This document shows positions 32,978-41,660 of a stretch of 64,000 nucleotides of DNA, in pieces. Origin of the DNA: Rhodobacteraceae bacterium HLUCCO07 (GTDB lineage: Bacteria > Pseudomonadota > Alphaproteobacteria > Rhodobacterales > Rhodobacteraceae); assembly GCA_001314705.1 (NCBI GenBank), contig LJSU01000009.1, positions 1 through 64,000 on the forward strand. The letters are read 5' to 3'. A program made the translations under genes and the position numbers. The notes under the pieces were generated by a model, which did no database searches, had not been told where the DNA came from, and worked only from the letters and a program-made list of their open reading frames with translations. Every line of letters begins with the position of its first letter. Position 1 is the first letter of the stretch.

Positions 32978-34274
32978 TCTCACAACGACTTTCCTCGGCA
33001 TCACGACGCCCAACCCGTTCTGGCTGGCCTCGGCGCCGCCCACGGACAAGGAATACAACGTGCGCCGCGCCTTCGAGGCGGGTTGGGGCGGCGTGGTCTG
33101 GAAAACGCTGGGCGAGGATGGCTCGCCCGTCGTGAATGTCAACGGGCCCCGCTATGGCGCGGTCTGGGGGGCGGACCGCCGCTTGCTGGCGCTCAACAAC
33201 ATCGAGCTGATCACCGACCGCCCGCTGCAAACCAACCTTGACGAGATCGCGCGGGTGAAAAAGGACTATCCCGACCGGGCGATCATCGTGTCGCTGATGG
33301 TGCCCTGCACCGAGGAAAGCTGGAAGGCGATCCTGCCGCGCGTGGCCGAAACCGGGGCCGACGGGATCGAGCTCAATTTCGGCTGCCCCCACGGTATGAG
33401 CGAGCGCGGCATGGGCTCAGCCGTGGGGCAGGTGCCCGAATATATCGAAATGGTCACCCGCTGGTGCAAGGAAAACTACGACAAGCCGGTGATCGTGAAA
33501 CTGACCCCCAACATCACCGACATCCGCTATCCCGCGCGTGCGGCCAAGGCGGGCGGGGCCGACGCGGTGAGCCTGATCAATACCGTGAGTTCCATCACTT
33601 CGGTCGATCTCGACGATTTCTGCCCAGAGCCCGCGATCGACGGCAAGGGCAGCCATGGCGGCCTTTGCGGCCCGGCGGTGAAACCCATGGCCCTCAACAT
33701 GGTGGCTGAGATTTCCCGCGACGCGGAAACCGCGGGTCTGCCCATTTCGGGGATCGGCGGCGTCACGACATGGCGCGATGCGGCCGAGTTCATGGCACTT
33801 GGCGCGGGCAACGTGCAGGTCTGCACCGCGGCCATGACCTATGGCTTCAAGGTCGTGCAGGAAATGATCTCGGGCCTCGGCGACTGGATGGATCGCAAGG
33901 GATACGCAAGGACCGAAGAGTTCATCGGCAAGGCCGTGCCGAACGTGACCGACTGGCAATATCTCAACCTCAATTTCGTGACAAAGGCGCGCATCGACCA
34001 GGAAAGCTGTATCAAGTGCGGCCGCTGCTACGCAGCCTGCGAAGACACCTCGCACCAGGCAATCTGGATGAAGGAGGGGCGCGTTTTCGAGGTCAACGAT
34101 GCCGAATGCGTGGCCTGCAACCTCTGCGTCAATGTTTGTCCGGTCGAGGATTGCATCACCATGGAACGTCTGCCGGCGGGCCAGACCGATCCGCGCACCG
34201 GCCAGGTGGTTTCGGACGATTACGCCAACTGGACGATGCACCCCAACAACCCGGCGGCACAAGCCGCGGAATAG
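32970..34274 (+). CDS. preA: NAD-dependent dihydropyrimidine dehydrogenase subunit PreA
   Basis: A 434-residue protein with an FMN-binding dihydroorotate dehydrogenase-like barrel (LGITTPNPFWLASAPPT; ELNFGCPHGMSERGMGSAVG; GIGGVTTWRDAAEFMALGAG). A C-terminal ferredoxin-like domain carries two [4Fe-4S] motifs, CIKCGRCYAAC and CVACNLCVNVCP. It is the catalytic subunit that adds hydride to uracil or thymine. The ATG at 32970 overlaps the preT stop and has a GAAGGAGGG leader. It is convergent with the RutR-like gene. Confidence 0.95.
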   Translation: MADLTTTFLGITTPNPFWLASAPPTDKEYNVRRAFEAGWGGVVWKTLGEDGSPVVNVNGPRYGAVWGADRRLLALNNIELITDRPLQTNLDEIARVKKDYPDRAIIVSLMVPCTEESWKAILPRVAETGADGIELNFGCPHGMSERGMGSAVGQVPEYIEMVTRWCKENYDKPVIVKLTPNITDIRYPARAAKAGGADAVSLINTVSSITSVDLDDFCPEPAIDGKGSHGGLCGPAVKPMALNMVAEISRDAETAGLPISGIGGVTTWRDAAEFMALGAGNVQVCTAAMTYGFKVVQEMISGLGDWMDRKGYARTEEFIGKAVPNVTDWQYLNLNFVTKARIDQESCIKCGRCYAACEDTSHQAIWMKEGRVFEVNDAECVACNLCVNVCPVEDCITMERLPAGQTDPRTGQVVSDDYANWTMHPNNPAAQAAE

Positions 34275-34395
34275 CCCGGAGTCTTGGCAGAAAGGACCGC
34301 GAACGAGACTTCCGCGAATTCTGCGAAGGCGCGCGCGTTCGGCTGGAAAAGCCCGCCCAATGAGACGTGGCAACAGCCGGCGCAAGGCCAACCCG

Positions 34396-34995
34396 TCAGG
34401 GTCGCAGCAAACGGGTGAACATCAATTCCAGATGCGCCTCGGCATCGGGATAGGGGTCGATGTCCTCGCTCCCCAGGACTGCGTGCACCTGAACGTTGAA
34501 ATCCGCGTAATGCTGGGTCAGTGCCCAGATCGAGAAGAACAGGTGATAGGGATCGACCGGCGCGATCTTGCCATCCGCGACCCAGCGGCGGATGACCCGC
34601 GATTTCTCGTCCACGAGGGTTTTCAGCTCGCCTGACAGATACGGCGCGATCCGCGGGGCACCCTGGATGATCTCGTTGGCGAAAAGGCGGCTTTCGCGCG
34701 GAAAATCGCGGCTCATCTCGAGCTTGCGCCTGACATATCCCACGATCTCGCTCAGCGGCTCACCCGCCTCGTCGAGCGCCCGCAGCGGATCGAGCCAGGC
34801 TTCGAGCAGCCCGTCAAGCAGCGCGGTGTGAATCGCCTCTTTGGACGGGAAGTAATAGAGCAGGTTCGGCTTGGACAGCCCCGCCGCGCGCGCGATCTGG
34901 TCGACCGTCGATCCACGAAACCCATTTGTCGAGAAAACGTCAAGCGCCGCTTCGAGAATCGCAGCCGTGTTCTTTTGCTGAATCCGCGTTGCCAT
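34396..34995 (-). CDS. rutR: TetR-family regulator of pyrimidine catabolism (RutR-like)
   Basis: A 199-residue TetR-type repressor. The N-terminal helix-turn-helix (STVDQIARAAGLSKPNLLYY) is followed by FPSKEAIHTALL, and the ligand domain contains the ESRLFANEIIQGAPRIAPYL and FSIWALTQHYADF segments characteristic of RutR, which senses uracil or thymine. It lies between preTA and the hydrolytic pyrimidine operon. The divergent intergenic region contains a near-consensus RutR operator (35148-35167). Regulation of both operons and of itself is likely. Confidence 0.88.
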   Translation of the reverse strand: MATRIQQKNTAAILEAALDVFSTNGFRGSTVDQIARAAGLSKPNLLYYFPSKEAIHTALLDGLLEAWLDPLRALDEAGEPLSEIVGYVRRKLEMSRDFPRESRLFANEIIQGAPRIAPYLSGELKTLVDEKSRVIRRWVADGKIAPVDPYHLFFSIWALTQHYADFNVQVHAVLGSEDIDPYPDAEAHLELMFTRLLRP

Positions 34996-35147
34996 CCACG
35001 CCTGCCATCACGTTCACATCCTCGCCCCTGTCCGGGCAAACCTGTTGCCAGATGATCAAGCATCGACCATTCATGCAGAATGGACTTTCCGGACATGCCA
35101 ACATGATGCGAAGTTCTTGACTGACTGTAAAGCCGTGTTAGCGTCGG

Positions 35148-35167
35148 TTTTGACCTGTTGGTCAAAA
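35148..35167. promoter_or_regulatory. RutR operator (near-consensus palindrome)
   Basis: TTTTGACCTGTTGGTCAAAA is palindromic except at the centre and contains TTGACC-N4-GGTCAA, matching the E. coli RutR consensus at 13 of 14 fixed positions. It lies 72 nt upstream of the amidohydrolase start and 153 nt from the rutR start. TTGACT at 35117-35122 is a possible plus-strand -35 box. Confidence 0.85.
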
Positions 35168-35238
35168 CAGGACCAATAAGGGGGGGGCAGGCCGATATGT
35201 GTCCCCCTCCAAAAGAAGCGAACAGAGAGGACCATGCC

Positions 35239-36489
35239 ATGCCCGCACCGGGAGAAAACCTGAGGATCAACGCCGACCGTCTTTGGGACAGCATCATGGA
35301 GATGGCCAAGATCGGCCCCGGTGTGGCCGGCGGCAACAATCGCCAGACCCTGACCGACGAGGATGCCGAGGGTCGCGCGCTGTTCCAGTCCTGGTGCCAT
35401 GCGGCCGGCCTGACCATGGGCGTGGACGAGATGGGCACCATGTTCGCGATGCGCCCGGGCACGGACCCCGATGCGCTTCCGGTTTACGTGGGCAGCCATC
35501 TCGACACCCAGCCCACGGGCGGCAAGTATGACGGGGTGCTGGGCGTGCTGGCGGGGCTGGAGATCGTGCGCACGCTCAACGATCTCGACATCAAGACGAA
35601 ACACCCCATCGTCGTGACCAACTGGACCAACGAGGAAGGCACGCGCTTTGCACCCGCGATGCTGGCCTCTGGCGTGTTTGCCGGCGCGCTGGAGCAGGAC
35701 TGGGCCTATGACCGGATCGATGCGCAGGGCAAGCGTTTCGGTGACGAGTTGGAGCGGATTGGCTGGAAGGGCGAGGAAAAGGTCGGTGCGCGCAAGATGC
35801 ATTCGTTCTTCGAACTGCATATCGAACAGGGCCCGATCCTTGAGGCCGAAGGCAAGGATGTCGGCGTCGTAACGCACGGGCAGGGGCTGCGCTGGGTCGA
35901 ATGCACGGTTACGGGGAAAGGTCAGCATACCGGCTCGACGCCGATGTACATGCGCCGCAATGCCGGCCGGGCGCTCGCACGTGTTACCGAGCTGGTACAC
36001 GAAATTGCCTTGAAGCATCAGCCCAATTCCGTGGGTGCCATCGGCCAGATCGACGTCTATCCCAACAGCCGCAACATCATCCCCGAGAAGGTCGTGTTCA
36101 CTGTCGATTTCCGCAGCCATATCCTCGAAGTGATGGAAGCGATGGTCGAGGAGTTGAACGCACGCGCGCCGGGGCTCTGCGCCGATATCGGGGTTAATTT
36201 CAAGTCCGAGGTGGTGGGTTTCTTCGATCCGCCCGCGTTTGACGAAACCCTCGTGAACCGGGTCCGCGCTGCTGCCGAACGACTTGGTTACAGCCACATG
36301 GATCTGGTCTCGGGTGCGGGGCACGATGCCTGCTGGGTCAACCGGGTCTATCCCACGACCATGGTGATGTGCCCCTGTGTCGATGGGCTAAGCCATAACG
36401 AGGCCGAGGAGATATCCAAGGACTGGGCGCAGGCCGGGGCCGATGTGCTGATGCATGCAGTGGTCGAAACGGCGGAGATCGTGGGGTGA
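35239..36489 (+). CDS. Zn-dependent N-carbamoyl-amino-acid hydrolase (beta-ureidopropionase, M20 family)
   Basis: A 416-residue M20-family metallohydrolase. Metal-binding blocks are visible in order: GSHLDTQPTGGKYDGVLGV (His and Asp), NEEGTRFAP (Glu), ELHIEQGP (His) and SGAGHDACW (His). The family hydrolyses N-carbamoyl-beta-alanine, N-carbamoyl-amino acids or allantoate. With dihydropyrimidinase in the same operon, the expected reaction is N-carbamoyl-beta-alanine to beta-alanine, CO2 and ammonia. It is the first gene downstream of the RutR operator. The ATG at 35239 follows GAGAGGA; upstream in-frame codons overlap the operator and are rejected. Confidence 0.92.
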   Translation: MPAPGENLRINADRLWDSIMEMAKIGPGVAGGNNRQTLTDEDAEGRALFQSWCHAAGLTMGVDEMGTMFAMRPGTDPDALPVYVGSHLDTQPTGGKYDGVLGVLAGLEIVRTLNDLDIKTKHPIVVTNWTNEEGTRFAPAMLASGVFAGALEQDWAYDRIDAQGKRFGDELERIGWKGEEKVGARKMHSFFELHIEQGPILEAEGKDVGVVTHGQGLRWVECTVTGKGQHTGSTPMYMRRNAGRALARVTELVHEIALKHQPNSVGAIGQIDVYPNSRNIIPEKVVFTVDFRSHILEVMEAMVEELNARAPGLCADIGVNFKSEVVGFFDPPAFDETLVNRVRAAAERLGYSHMDLVSGAGHDACWVNRVYPTTMVMCPCVDGLSHNEAEEISKDWAQAGADVLMHAVVETAEIVG

Positions 36490-36508
36490 GCCTTCGCGCG
36501 GCGATACC

Positions 36509-36531
36509 CGCCCCGGACATCTGCCGGGGCG
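36509..36531 (+). terminator. Intraoperonic stem-loop
   Basis: CGCCCCGG (36509-36516) pairs with CCGGGGCG (36524-36531) over a 7-nt loop, between the amidohydrolase and the following small gene. There is no T-tract; it probably affects mRNA stability or attenuation rather than full termination. Confidence 0.45.
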
Positions 36532-36553
36532 ATCCTCCGGAGAGGGAGTCGTG

Positions 36554-36919
36554 ATGCAGGACCCGATTGCCGGACCGGTCGGCTCGATTGCGGCGCGCAT
36601 CGCTGCCGAGCTTCACGACTACGATCCCGACGCGGGCAATATCCGCGCCGTGGGACAGGTCACACCGATGCCCGCCGACTGGCACCGGCTGTTGCTGGCC
36701 GAGTTCCGCGCGGCACTGATCGACCCGCACGAGGTCGAGACGCTGTTTCCGGGCGGCATGACGGAGATATGCTGGGCCGTCACCCGCTCGAACGGCGCCT
36801 ATCGCGTGATCTATGTCCCGTGGGCCGGGGAGTTCTCGCTCGCGGTCGAGTCGAGATGCGGGCCGGTCGATATCGGTGTCCATGGCGACGCGGTATCGGT
36901 TTTCGGCGCGATACATTAG
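36554..36919 (+). CDS. Uncharacterised 121-residue protein in the pyrimidine operon
   Basis: I do not recognise a family. It is a small, acidic, soluble protein without signal peptide or membrane segment. Visible features are an N-terminal helix (IAARIAAELHDYDPDAGNIR), a MPADWHRLLLAEFRAALIDP stretch and a C-terminal half likely rich in strands (AYRVIYVPWAGEFSLAVESR). The ATG follows AGAGGGAGTCGTG. It is placed 64 nt after the amidohydrolase and 23 nt before dihydropyrimidinase in the same direction, so a role linked to pyrimidine breakdown (accessory or regulatory) is suggested only by position. Codon use resembles its neighbours. Confidence 0.8.
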   Translation: MQDPIAGPVGSIAARIAAELHDYDPDAGNIRAVGQVTPMPADWHRLLLAEFRAALIDPHEVETLFPGGMTEICWAVTRSNGAYRVIYVPWAGEFSLAVESRCGPVDIGVHGDAVSVFGAIH

Positions 36920-36942
36920 GATAAAACAGGGAGACAAGGACA

Positions 36943-38400
36943 ATGAGCACCACAGTCATCAGGAATGGCACGATCGTCACTGCCGATCTGACCTACAACG
37001 CGGATGTCCTGATCGAGAACGGCACGATCACCGAGATCGGCAAGGGCCTCAAGGGCGACCGCGAGTTGGACGCCACCGGCTGCTATGTCATGCCCGGCGG
37101 GATAGACCCGCATACCCATCTCGAAATGCCCTTCATGGGCACCTATTCCACGGATGATTTCGAGTCCGGCACCCGGGCCGCGCTGGCAGGTGGCACGACG
37201 ATGGTGGTCGATTTCGCCCTGCCCAACCCGGGCGAGGGGCTCTTTGACGCGCTCAAACGCTGGGACAACAAATCGACCCGGGCAAGCTGCGACTATTCCT
37301 TCCACATGGCCGTGACATGGTGGGGGGAACAGGTCTTCAACGACATGGAAAAGGTGGTGCGCGAGCGCGGCATCAACACGTTCAAGCACTTCCTCGCCTA
37401 CAAGGGCGCGCTCATGGTCAATGACGACGAGCTTTACGCCAGTTTCCAGCGCCTCGCGGAACTGGGCGCCACGCCCATGGTCCATGCCGAGAACGGCGAC
37501 GTGGTGGCCGAGCTTTCGGCCAAGCTCCTTGCCGAGGGCAATACCGGCCCCGAGGCCCATGCCTATTCCCGCCCGCCACAGGTCGAGGGCGAAGCCACCA
37601 ACCGCGCGATCATGATCGCCGACATGGCCGGCGCCCCGCTCTACGTGGTGCACGTGTCCTGCGAAGAATCACACGAAGCCATTCGCCGCGCCCGGATGCT
37701 GGGCAAACGGGTCTGGGGCGAGCCGCTGATCCAGCACCTCACGCTCGACGAGGGCGAGTATTTCAACAAGGACTGGGATCACGCCGCGCGCCGGGTGATG
37801 TCGCCGCCCTTCCGCAACAAGATGCACCAGGACAGCCTTTGGAACGGGCTGCAATCGGGCTCGCTGTCGGTGGTTGCGACCGATCACTGCGCATTTACCA
37901 CCGAGCAGAAACGCTATGGCGTGGGCGATTTCACCAAGATCCCCAACGGCACCGGCGGGCTTGAGGATCGCATCCCGATGCTCTGGACCCATGGCGTGGG
38001 CACCGGGCGGCTCACTCCCAACGAATTCGTCGCCGTCACATCAACAAATATCGCCAAGATACTGAATTGCTACCCGAAAAAGGGTGCGATCCTGGTGGGG
38101 GCCGATGCCGACATCCTCGTGCTCGACCCCGAGAAGGAGAAGACAATCACCGCCGCGAGCCAGCAATCGGCGATCGACTACAACGTGTTCGAGGGCCAGC
38201 ACGTCAAGGGCCTGCCGCGCTATGTGCTGACCCGTGGCCAGGTTGCGGTGATGGATGGCGAGATGCGCAACGAGGAAGGCCACGGCAAGTTCGTCGCCCG
38301 TGAACCCAACGCGCCGGTGAATCGCGCGCTTTCGCAGTGGAAAGACCTCACCGCCCCGCGCCCGGTCGAGCGCACCGGCATCCCGGCCAGCGGCGTATGA
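36943..38400 (+). CDS. hydA: Dihydropyrimidinase
   Basis: A 485-residue amidohydrolase-superfamily enzyme that opens 5,6-dihydrouracil/thymine to N-carbamoyl-beta-amino acids. Metal ligands are visible: PGGIDPHTHLEMPFMG (HxH), the carboxylated lysine in FKHFLAYKGA, HAENGD, VVHVSC and VVATDHCAF (Asp). The GTGGLEDRIPMLWTHGVG loop is typical of dihydropyrimidinases and D-hydantoinases. It acts between PreTA and the N-carbamoyl hydrolase. Its stop overlaps the next start codon by 4 nt. Confidence 0.95.
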   Translation: MSTTVIRNGTIVTADLTYNADVLIENGTITEIGKGLKGDRELDATGCYVMPGGIDPHTHLEMPFMGTYSTDDFESGTRAALAGGTTMVVDFALPNPGEGLFDALKRWDNKSTRASCDYSFHMAVTWWGEQVFNDMEKVVRERGINTFKHFLAYKGALMVNDDELYASFQRLAELGATPMVHAENGDVVAELSAKLLAEGNTGPEAHAYSRPPQVEGEATNRAIMIADMAGAPLYVVHVSCEESHEAIRRARMLGKRVWGEPLIQHLTLDEGEYFNKDWDHAARRVMSPPFRNKMHQDSLWNGLQSGSLSVVATDHCAFTTEQKRYGVGDFTKIPNGTGGLEDRIPMLWTHGVGTGRLTPNEFVAVTSTNIAKILNCYPKKGAILVGADADILVLDPEKEKTITAASQQSAIDYNVFEGQHVKGLPRYVLTRGQVAVMDGEMRNEEGHGKFVAREPNAPVNRALSQWKDLTAPRPVERTGIPASGV

Positions 38401-38825
38401 GTGACACCCCGGCCATATCCGGCGTTCTCGAAGCCGCGCTCTATGTCGATGACCTCGACGCGGCGGCGGAGTTTTACGGCGATCTCTTGGGCCTCGAAGA
38501 GGTCGTGCGCCATGACCCGCGCCATATCTTCTATCGCGCGGGCGAGACCATCGTGCTCCTCTTCGTGGCGCATGAGACGCGGATTCCGCCCTCGTCGGAT
38601 ACCGCGCTGCCGGTGCCGCCGCACGGGGCGACCGGGCCGGGGCACCTGTGCTTCAACGTGCCGCGCACGGCACTAGACGACTGGCGCGCGCGGATCGAAG
38701 CCGCCGGGATCGAGATCGAGGCCGATTTCGAATGGCCCAACGGCGCGCGCTCGGTCTACCTGCGCGATCCGGCTGGAAACAGCATTGAATTTGCCGAACC
38801 GAAACTGTGGGAGCGCCGCGCGTGA
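38397..38825 (+). CDS. VOC-family (glyoxalase-fold) protein
   Basis: A 142-residue vicinal-oxygen-chelate protein with two beta-alpha-beta-beta-beta modules: VLEAALYVDDLDAAAEFYGD at the start, GATGPGHLCFNVPRTALDDW in the middle and SVYLRDPAGNSIEFAEPKLW at the end, with the usual metal-ligand His and Glu positions. VOC enzymes include glyoxalases, dioxygenases and isomerases. Its ATG overlaps the dihydropyrimidinase stop and its stop overlaps the ABC ATPase start, so it is part of the pyrimidine operon. The substrate is unknown; detoxification of malonate-semialdehyde-like aldehydes is one possibility. Confidence 0.88.
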   Translation: MSDTPAISGVLEAALYVDDLDAAAEFYGDLLGLEEVVRHDPRHIFYRAGETIVLLFVAHETRIPPSSDTALPVPPHGATGPGHLCFNVPRTALDDWRARIEAAGIEIEADFEWPNGARSVYLRDPAGNSIEFAEPKLWERRA

Positions 38826-39610
38826 ACGACAAGACCCCCGTGATCCAGGCCAAGAACCTCGATCTGACCTTCCAGACCAATGACGGGCCGATCCATGCCC
38901 TCAAGGATGTGAGCCTCGACATCATGAAGGGCGATTTCGTGAGCTTCATCGGCCCCTCGGGCTGTGGCAAGACGACCTTCCTGCGGGTCATCGCCGCGCT
39001 CGAAGAGCCCACCGGCGGTAGTGTCACCGTCAACGGCATGACCCCCGACGAGGCCCGCCGCGCCCGCGCCTATGGTTACGTGTTCCAGGCGGCAGGGCTT
39101 TACCCGTGGCGCACCATCGAGGGCAATATCCGGCTACCGCTCGAGATCATGGATTTCTCGAAATCCGAGATGCGCGAGCGGATCGACCGCGTGCTGCAAC
39201 TGGTCGACCTCGAAGGCTTCGGCAAGAAATTCCCCTGGCAGCTTTCGGGCGGGATGCAGCAGCGTGCCAGCATCGCCCGCGCGTTGGCCTTCGATGCCGA
39301 CATCCTGTTGATGGACGAGCCCTTCGGTGCGCTCGATGAGATCGTGCGCGACCATCTCAACGAACAATTGCTCCGGCTCTGGGACAAGACCCACAAGACG
39401 ATCGGCTTCGTCACCCATTCGATCCCCGAGGCGGTCTATCTCTCGACCCGGATCGTGGTCATGTCGCCGCGCCCGGGGCGAATCACGGATGTGATCGAGA
39501 ATACGCTCCCGCGCGATCGCCCGCTCGACATCCGCGACACGCCCGAGTTTCTCGAAATCGCCCACCGCGTCCGCGAGGGGCTTCGCGCGGGGCATGCCTA
39601 TGAGGATTGA
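38822..39610 (+). CDS. SsuB/TauB/ThiZ-type ABC transporter ATP-binding protein
   Basis: A 262-residue ABC ATPase with a GTG start overlapping the VOC gene. Walker A GPSGCGKTT, Q-loop VFQAAGLYPW, signature LSGGMQQRASIARAL, Walker B ILLMDEPFGALDE and switch FVTHSIPEAV place it in the nitrate/sulfonate/taurine/thiamine-precursor transporter group. With two permeases and an NMT1-type binding protein downstream it forms an importer. Its operon position suggests a pyrimidine, dihydropyrimidine or hydantoin as cargo. Confidence 0.92.
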   Translation: MNDKTPVIQAKNLDLTFQTNDGPIHALKDVSLDIMKGDFVSFIGPSGCGKTTFLRVIAALEEPTGGSVTVNGMTPDEARRARAYGYVFQAAGLYPWRTIEGNIRLPLEIMDFSKSEMRERIDRVLQLVDLEGFGKKFPWQLSGGMQQRASIARALAFDADILLMDEPFGALDEIVRDHLNEQLLRLWDKTHKTIGFVTHSIPEAVYLSTRIVVMSPRPGRITDVIENTLPRDRPLDIRDTPEFLEIAHRVREGLRAGHAYED

Positions 39611-39644
39611 ACCGACCCTGCAGCCCGGGATGCGGCATCATGCT

Positions 39645-39725
39645 CCTTCATCTTCCCGGAAACACTCGAAAACGCCGTGCCATCGGATCGGCCGGGCATT
39701 TGAGTATTTAAAGCAAGATGAAGGA
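39645..39725 (+). repeat. Dispersed GAGTATTT..GCAAGATGAAG element, copy B (inverted pair)
   Basis: An inverted copy (CCTTCATCTTCCCGGAAACA, 39645-39664) and a direct copy (TGAGTATTTAAAGCAAGATG, then AAGGA, 39701-39725) face each other in the 132-nt gap between the ATPase and the first permease. The direct copy runs into the ribosome-binding site (GGGGAGGG) of the permease gene. Confidence 0.7.
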
Positions 39726-39742
39726 CGGGGAGGGTGCGCGCG

Positions 39743-40675
39743 ATGATGCGAAACATCCTGTCGATCCTCACCGTTGTCGCAGCGATCATCGGGCTTTGGT
39801 ATCTGCTTTGCATCCCCATGAACATGCACGAGGCCACGCAACAGGCGCAGCGGGCCGGGGCCGAGGTCACGCCCGCCACCGCGTCCGAGCGGCTGCAACT
39901 GGGCGGGATCGCGTTGGCGGTACAGAATCCGACGCTGTGGCCGGGCGCGTTCGGGCAGGACCGCCCACGCCTGCCATCGCCCGATCAGGTGGTCGCCGAA
40001 TTGTGGAACACCACGGGTGCGATGGTGCTCTCGGGGCGAAGCATGACCAAGCGCAGCCTGGTTTTCCACGGCTGGATCACGCTTTCGGCCACGCTTCTGG
40101 GCTTCGTGTTCGGCACCGGGTTGGGCATAATCCTGGCGGTGGGGATCGTCCATTCGCGCGCCATGGACATGAGCGTGATGCCCTGGGCCATCGCCAGCCA
40201 GACCATTCCGATCCTGGCGCTGGCGCCGATGATCATCGTGGTGCTGAACTCGGTCGGCCTTCAGGGGTTGATCCCGAAGGCGATCATCTCGGCTTATCTG
40301 AGCTTTTTCCCGGTGGTCGTCGGCATGGTCAAGGGGCTGCGCGCGCCGGGCATGATGCAGCTCGACCTGATGCGCACCTATAACGCCACGCGGGGCCAGA
40401 CCCTGTGGAAATTGCGCTTGCCGGCCTCGATGCCCTATCTTTTCGCCTCGCTCAAGATCGGCATCTCGGCCTCGCTCATCGGTGCCATCGTGGGTGAGTT
40501 GCCGACCGGTGCGGTGCGCGGCCTCGGGGCGCGAATGCTGACCGGGTCCTATTACGGGCAGACCATCCAGATCTGGTCGGCGCTCTTCGCCGCCGCGATC
40601 CTGGCCGCACTCCTGGTGGGCACGATCGGGCTGATCCAGCGCAGGACATTGAAACGGATGGGGATGCAGCCATGA
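39743..40675 (+). CDS. ABC transporter permease (BPD_transp_1 type)
   Basis: A 310-residue inner-membrane permease. One N-terminal helix is followed by a ~70-residue periplasmic segment (Gln- and Ala-rich) and then the five-helix binding-protein-dependent core (WITLSATLLGFVFGTGLGII, PILALAPMIIVVL). The EAA-like coupling loop LDLMRTYNATRGQTLWKLRL includes the conserved G. The ATG at 39743 lies 8 nt after GGGGAGGG. It probably heterodimerises with the next permease. Confidence 0.92.
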   Translation: MMRNILSILTVVAAIIGLWYLLCIPMNMHEATQQAQRAGAEVTPATASERLQLGGIALAVQNPTLWPGAFGQDRPRLPSPDQVVAELWNTTGAMVLSGRSMTKRSLVFHGWITLSATLLGFVFGTGLGIILAVGIVHSRAMDMSVMPWAIASQTIPILALAPMIIVVLNSVGLQGLIPKAIISAYLSFFPVVVGMVKGLRAPGMMQLDLMRTYNATRGQTLWKLRLPASMPYLFASLKIGISASLIGAIVGELPTGAVRGLGARMLTGSYYGQTIQIWSALFAAAILAALLVGTIGLIQRRTLKRMGMQP

Positions 40676-41604
40676 ATGCGGCAGCAAGATCGTTTGGGGT
40701 GAGCCTTCCGGGGTTCGTGCTCTTGTCCACGCTGGGATTGTCGCTCGCGGACGGCTCGGGCCTGACAGGTGTTGCCATCGCGCTTGCCGCCGTCGTGATG
40801 GGCTGGTTCACCATCCGCGCGCTCGCCGAGCACTTCAAGACGCAGCGTTGGGCGCGGCTGGCGGCGCCGATCCTGCTGGGGGTGCTTATCCTGGTCCTGT
40901 GGGAGGTGACAGTGCGCGCGCTCGAGGTTCCGTTCGTCATCCTGCCGCCGCCCTCGGCGATCGGGTCCAAGATAACGAATTCGATGCCGCTCCTATGGGC
41001 GGACATGGTGCAAACCGTGGTAAAGGGGGCGCTGAGCGGCTACGTGATGGGGTGTGGTGCCGCCTTCCTGACCGCGATCTCCGTTGACCGTTCGCCCTTT
41101 CTCAAGCGCGGCCTGTTGCCCGTGGGCAATTTCGTCGCGGCCCTTCCGATCATCGGCACCGCGCCCATCCTGGTCATGTGGTTCGGTTTCGACTGGGAGT
41201 CGAAGGCGGCCGTGGTGGTGGCGATGGTGTTCTTTCCGATGCTGGTCAACACAGTCGCGGGGCTCTCCGAGACCACGGCGATGCAGCGCGACCTGATGCA
41301 CACCTACGCGGCGACCTACCGCCAGACGCTCTTCAAGTTGCGTCTGCCCGCGGCAATGCCGTTCGTTTTCAACGGGCTCAAGATTTCATCGACACTGGCG
41401 CTGATCGGTGCAATCGTGGCTGAATTCTTCGGCTCGCCCACGCTTGGGATGGGCTTTCGTATCTCGACATCGGTGGGACAGCTTGCACTCAACATCGTCT
41501 GGGCAGAGATTGTGGTGGCCGCCATCGTGGGCAGCGCCTTTTATGGTAGTCTTGCAATGATAGAGAAGGGGGTCACGTTCTGGCACCCCTCGCAACGGGG
41601 CTGA
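40672..41604 (+). CDS. ABC transporter permease (BPD_transp_1 type)
   Basis: A 310-residue permease, the partner of the preceding one, with a 4-nt overlap. Two N-terminal helices precede the core helices (VLILVLWEVTVRALEVPFVI, VAALPIIGTAPILVMWFGF) and the coupling loop RDLMHTYAATYRQTLFKLRL. The EAA-loop is clearly homologous to that of the first permease, so the two arose by duplication. Members of this pair type import riboflavin or thiamine-precursor pyrimidines as well as sulfonates. Confidence 0.92.
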   Translation: MNAAARSFGVSLPGFVLLSTLGLSLADGSGLTGVAIALAAVVMGWFTIRALAEHFKTQRWARLAAPILLGVLILVLWEVTVRALEVPFVILPPPSAIGSKITNSMPLLWADMVQTVVKGALSGYVMGCGAAFLTAISVDRSPFLKRGLLPVGNFVAALPIIGTAPILVMWFGFDWESKAAVVVAMVFFPMLVNTVAGLSETTAMQRDLMHTYAATYRQTLFKLRLPAAMPFVFNGLKISSTLALIGAIVAEFFGSPTLGMGFRISTSVGQLALNIVWAEIVVAAIVGSAFYGSLAMIEKGVTFWHPSQRG

Positions 41605-41660
41605 GACAGGCAAGGAAATTTCAGAAGCAAACAGCAACTCAACAGGGAGCCAAGGGAAAA

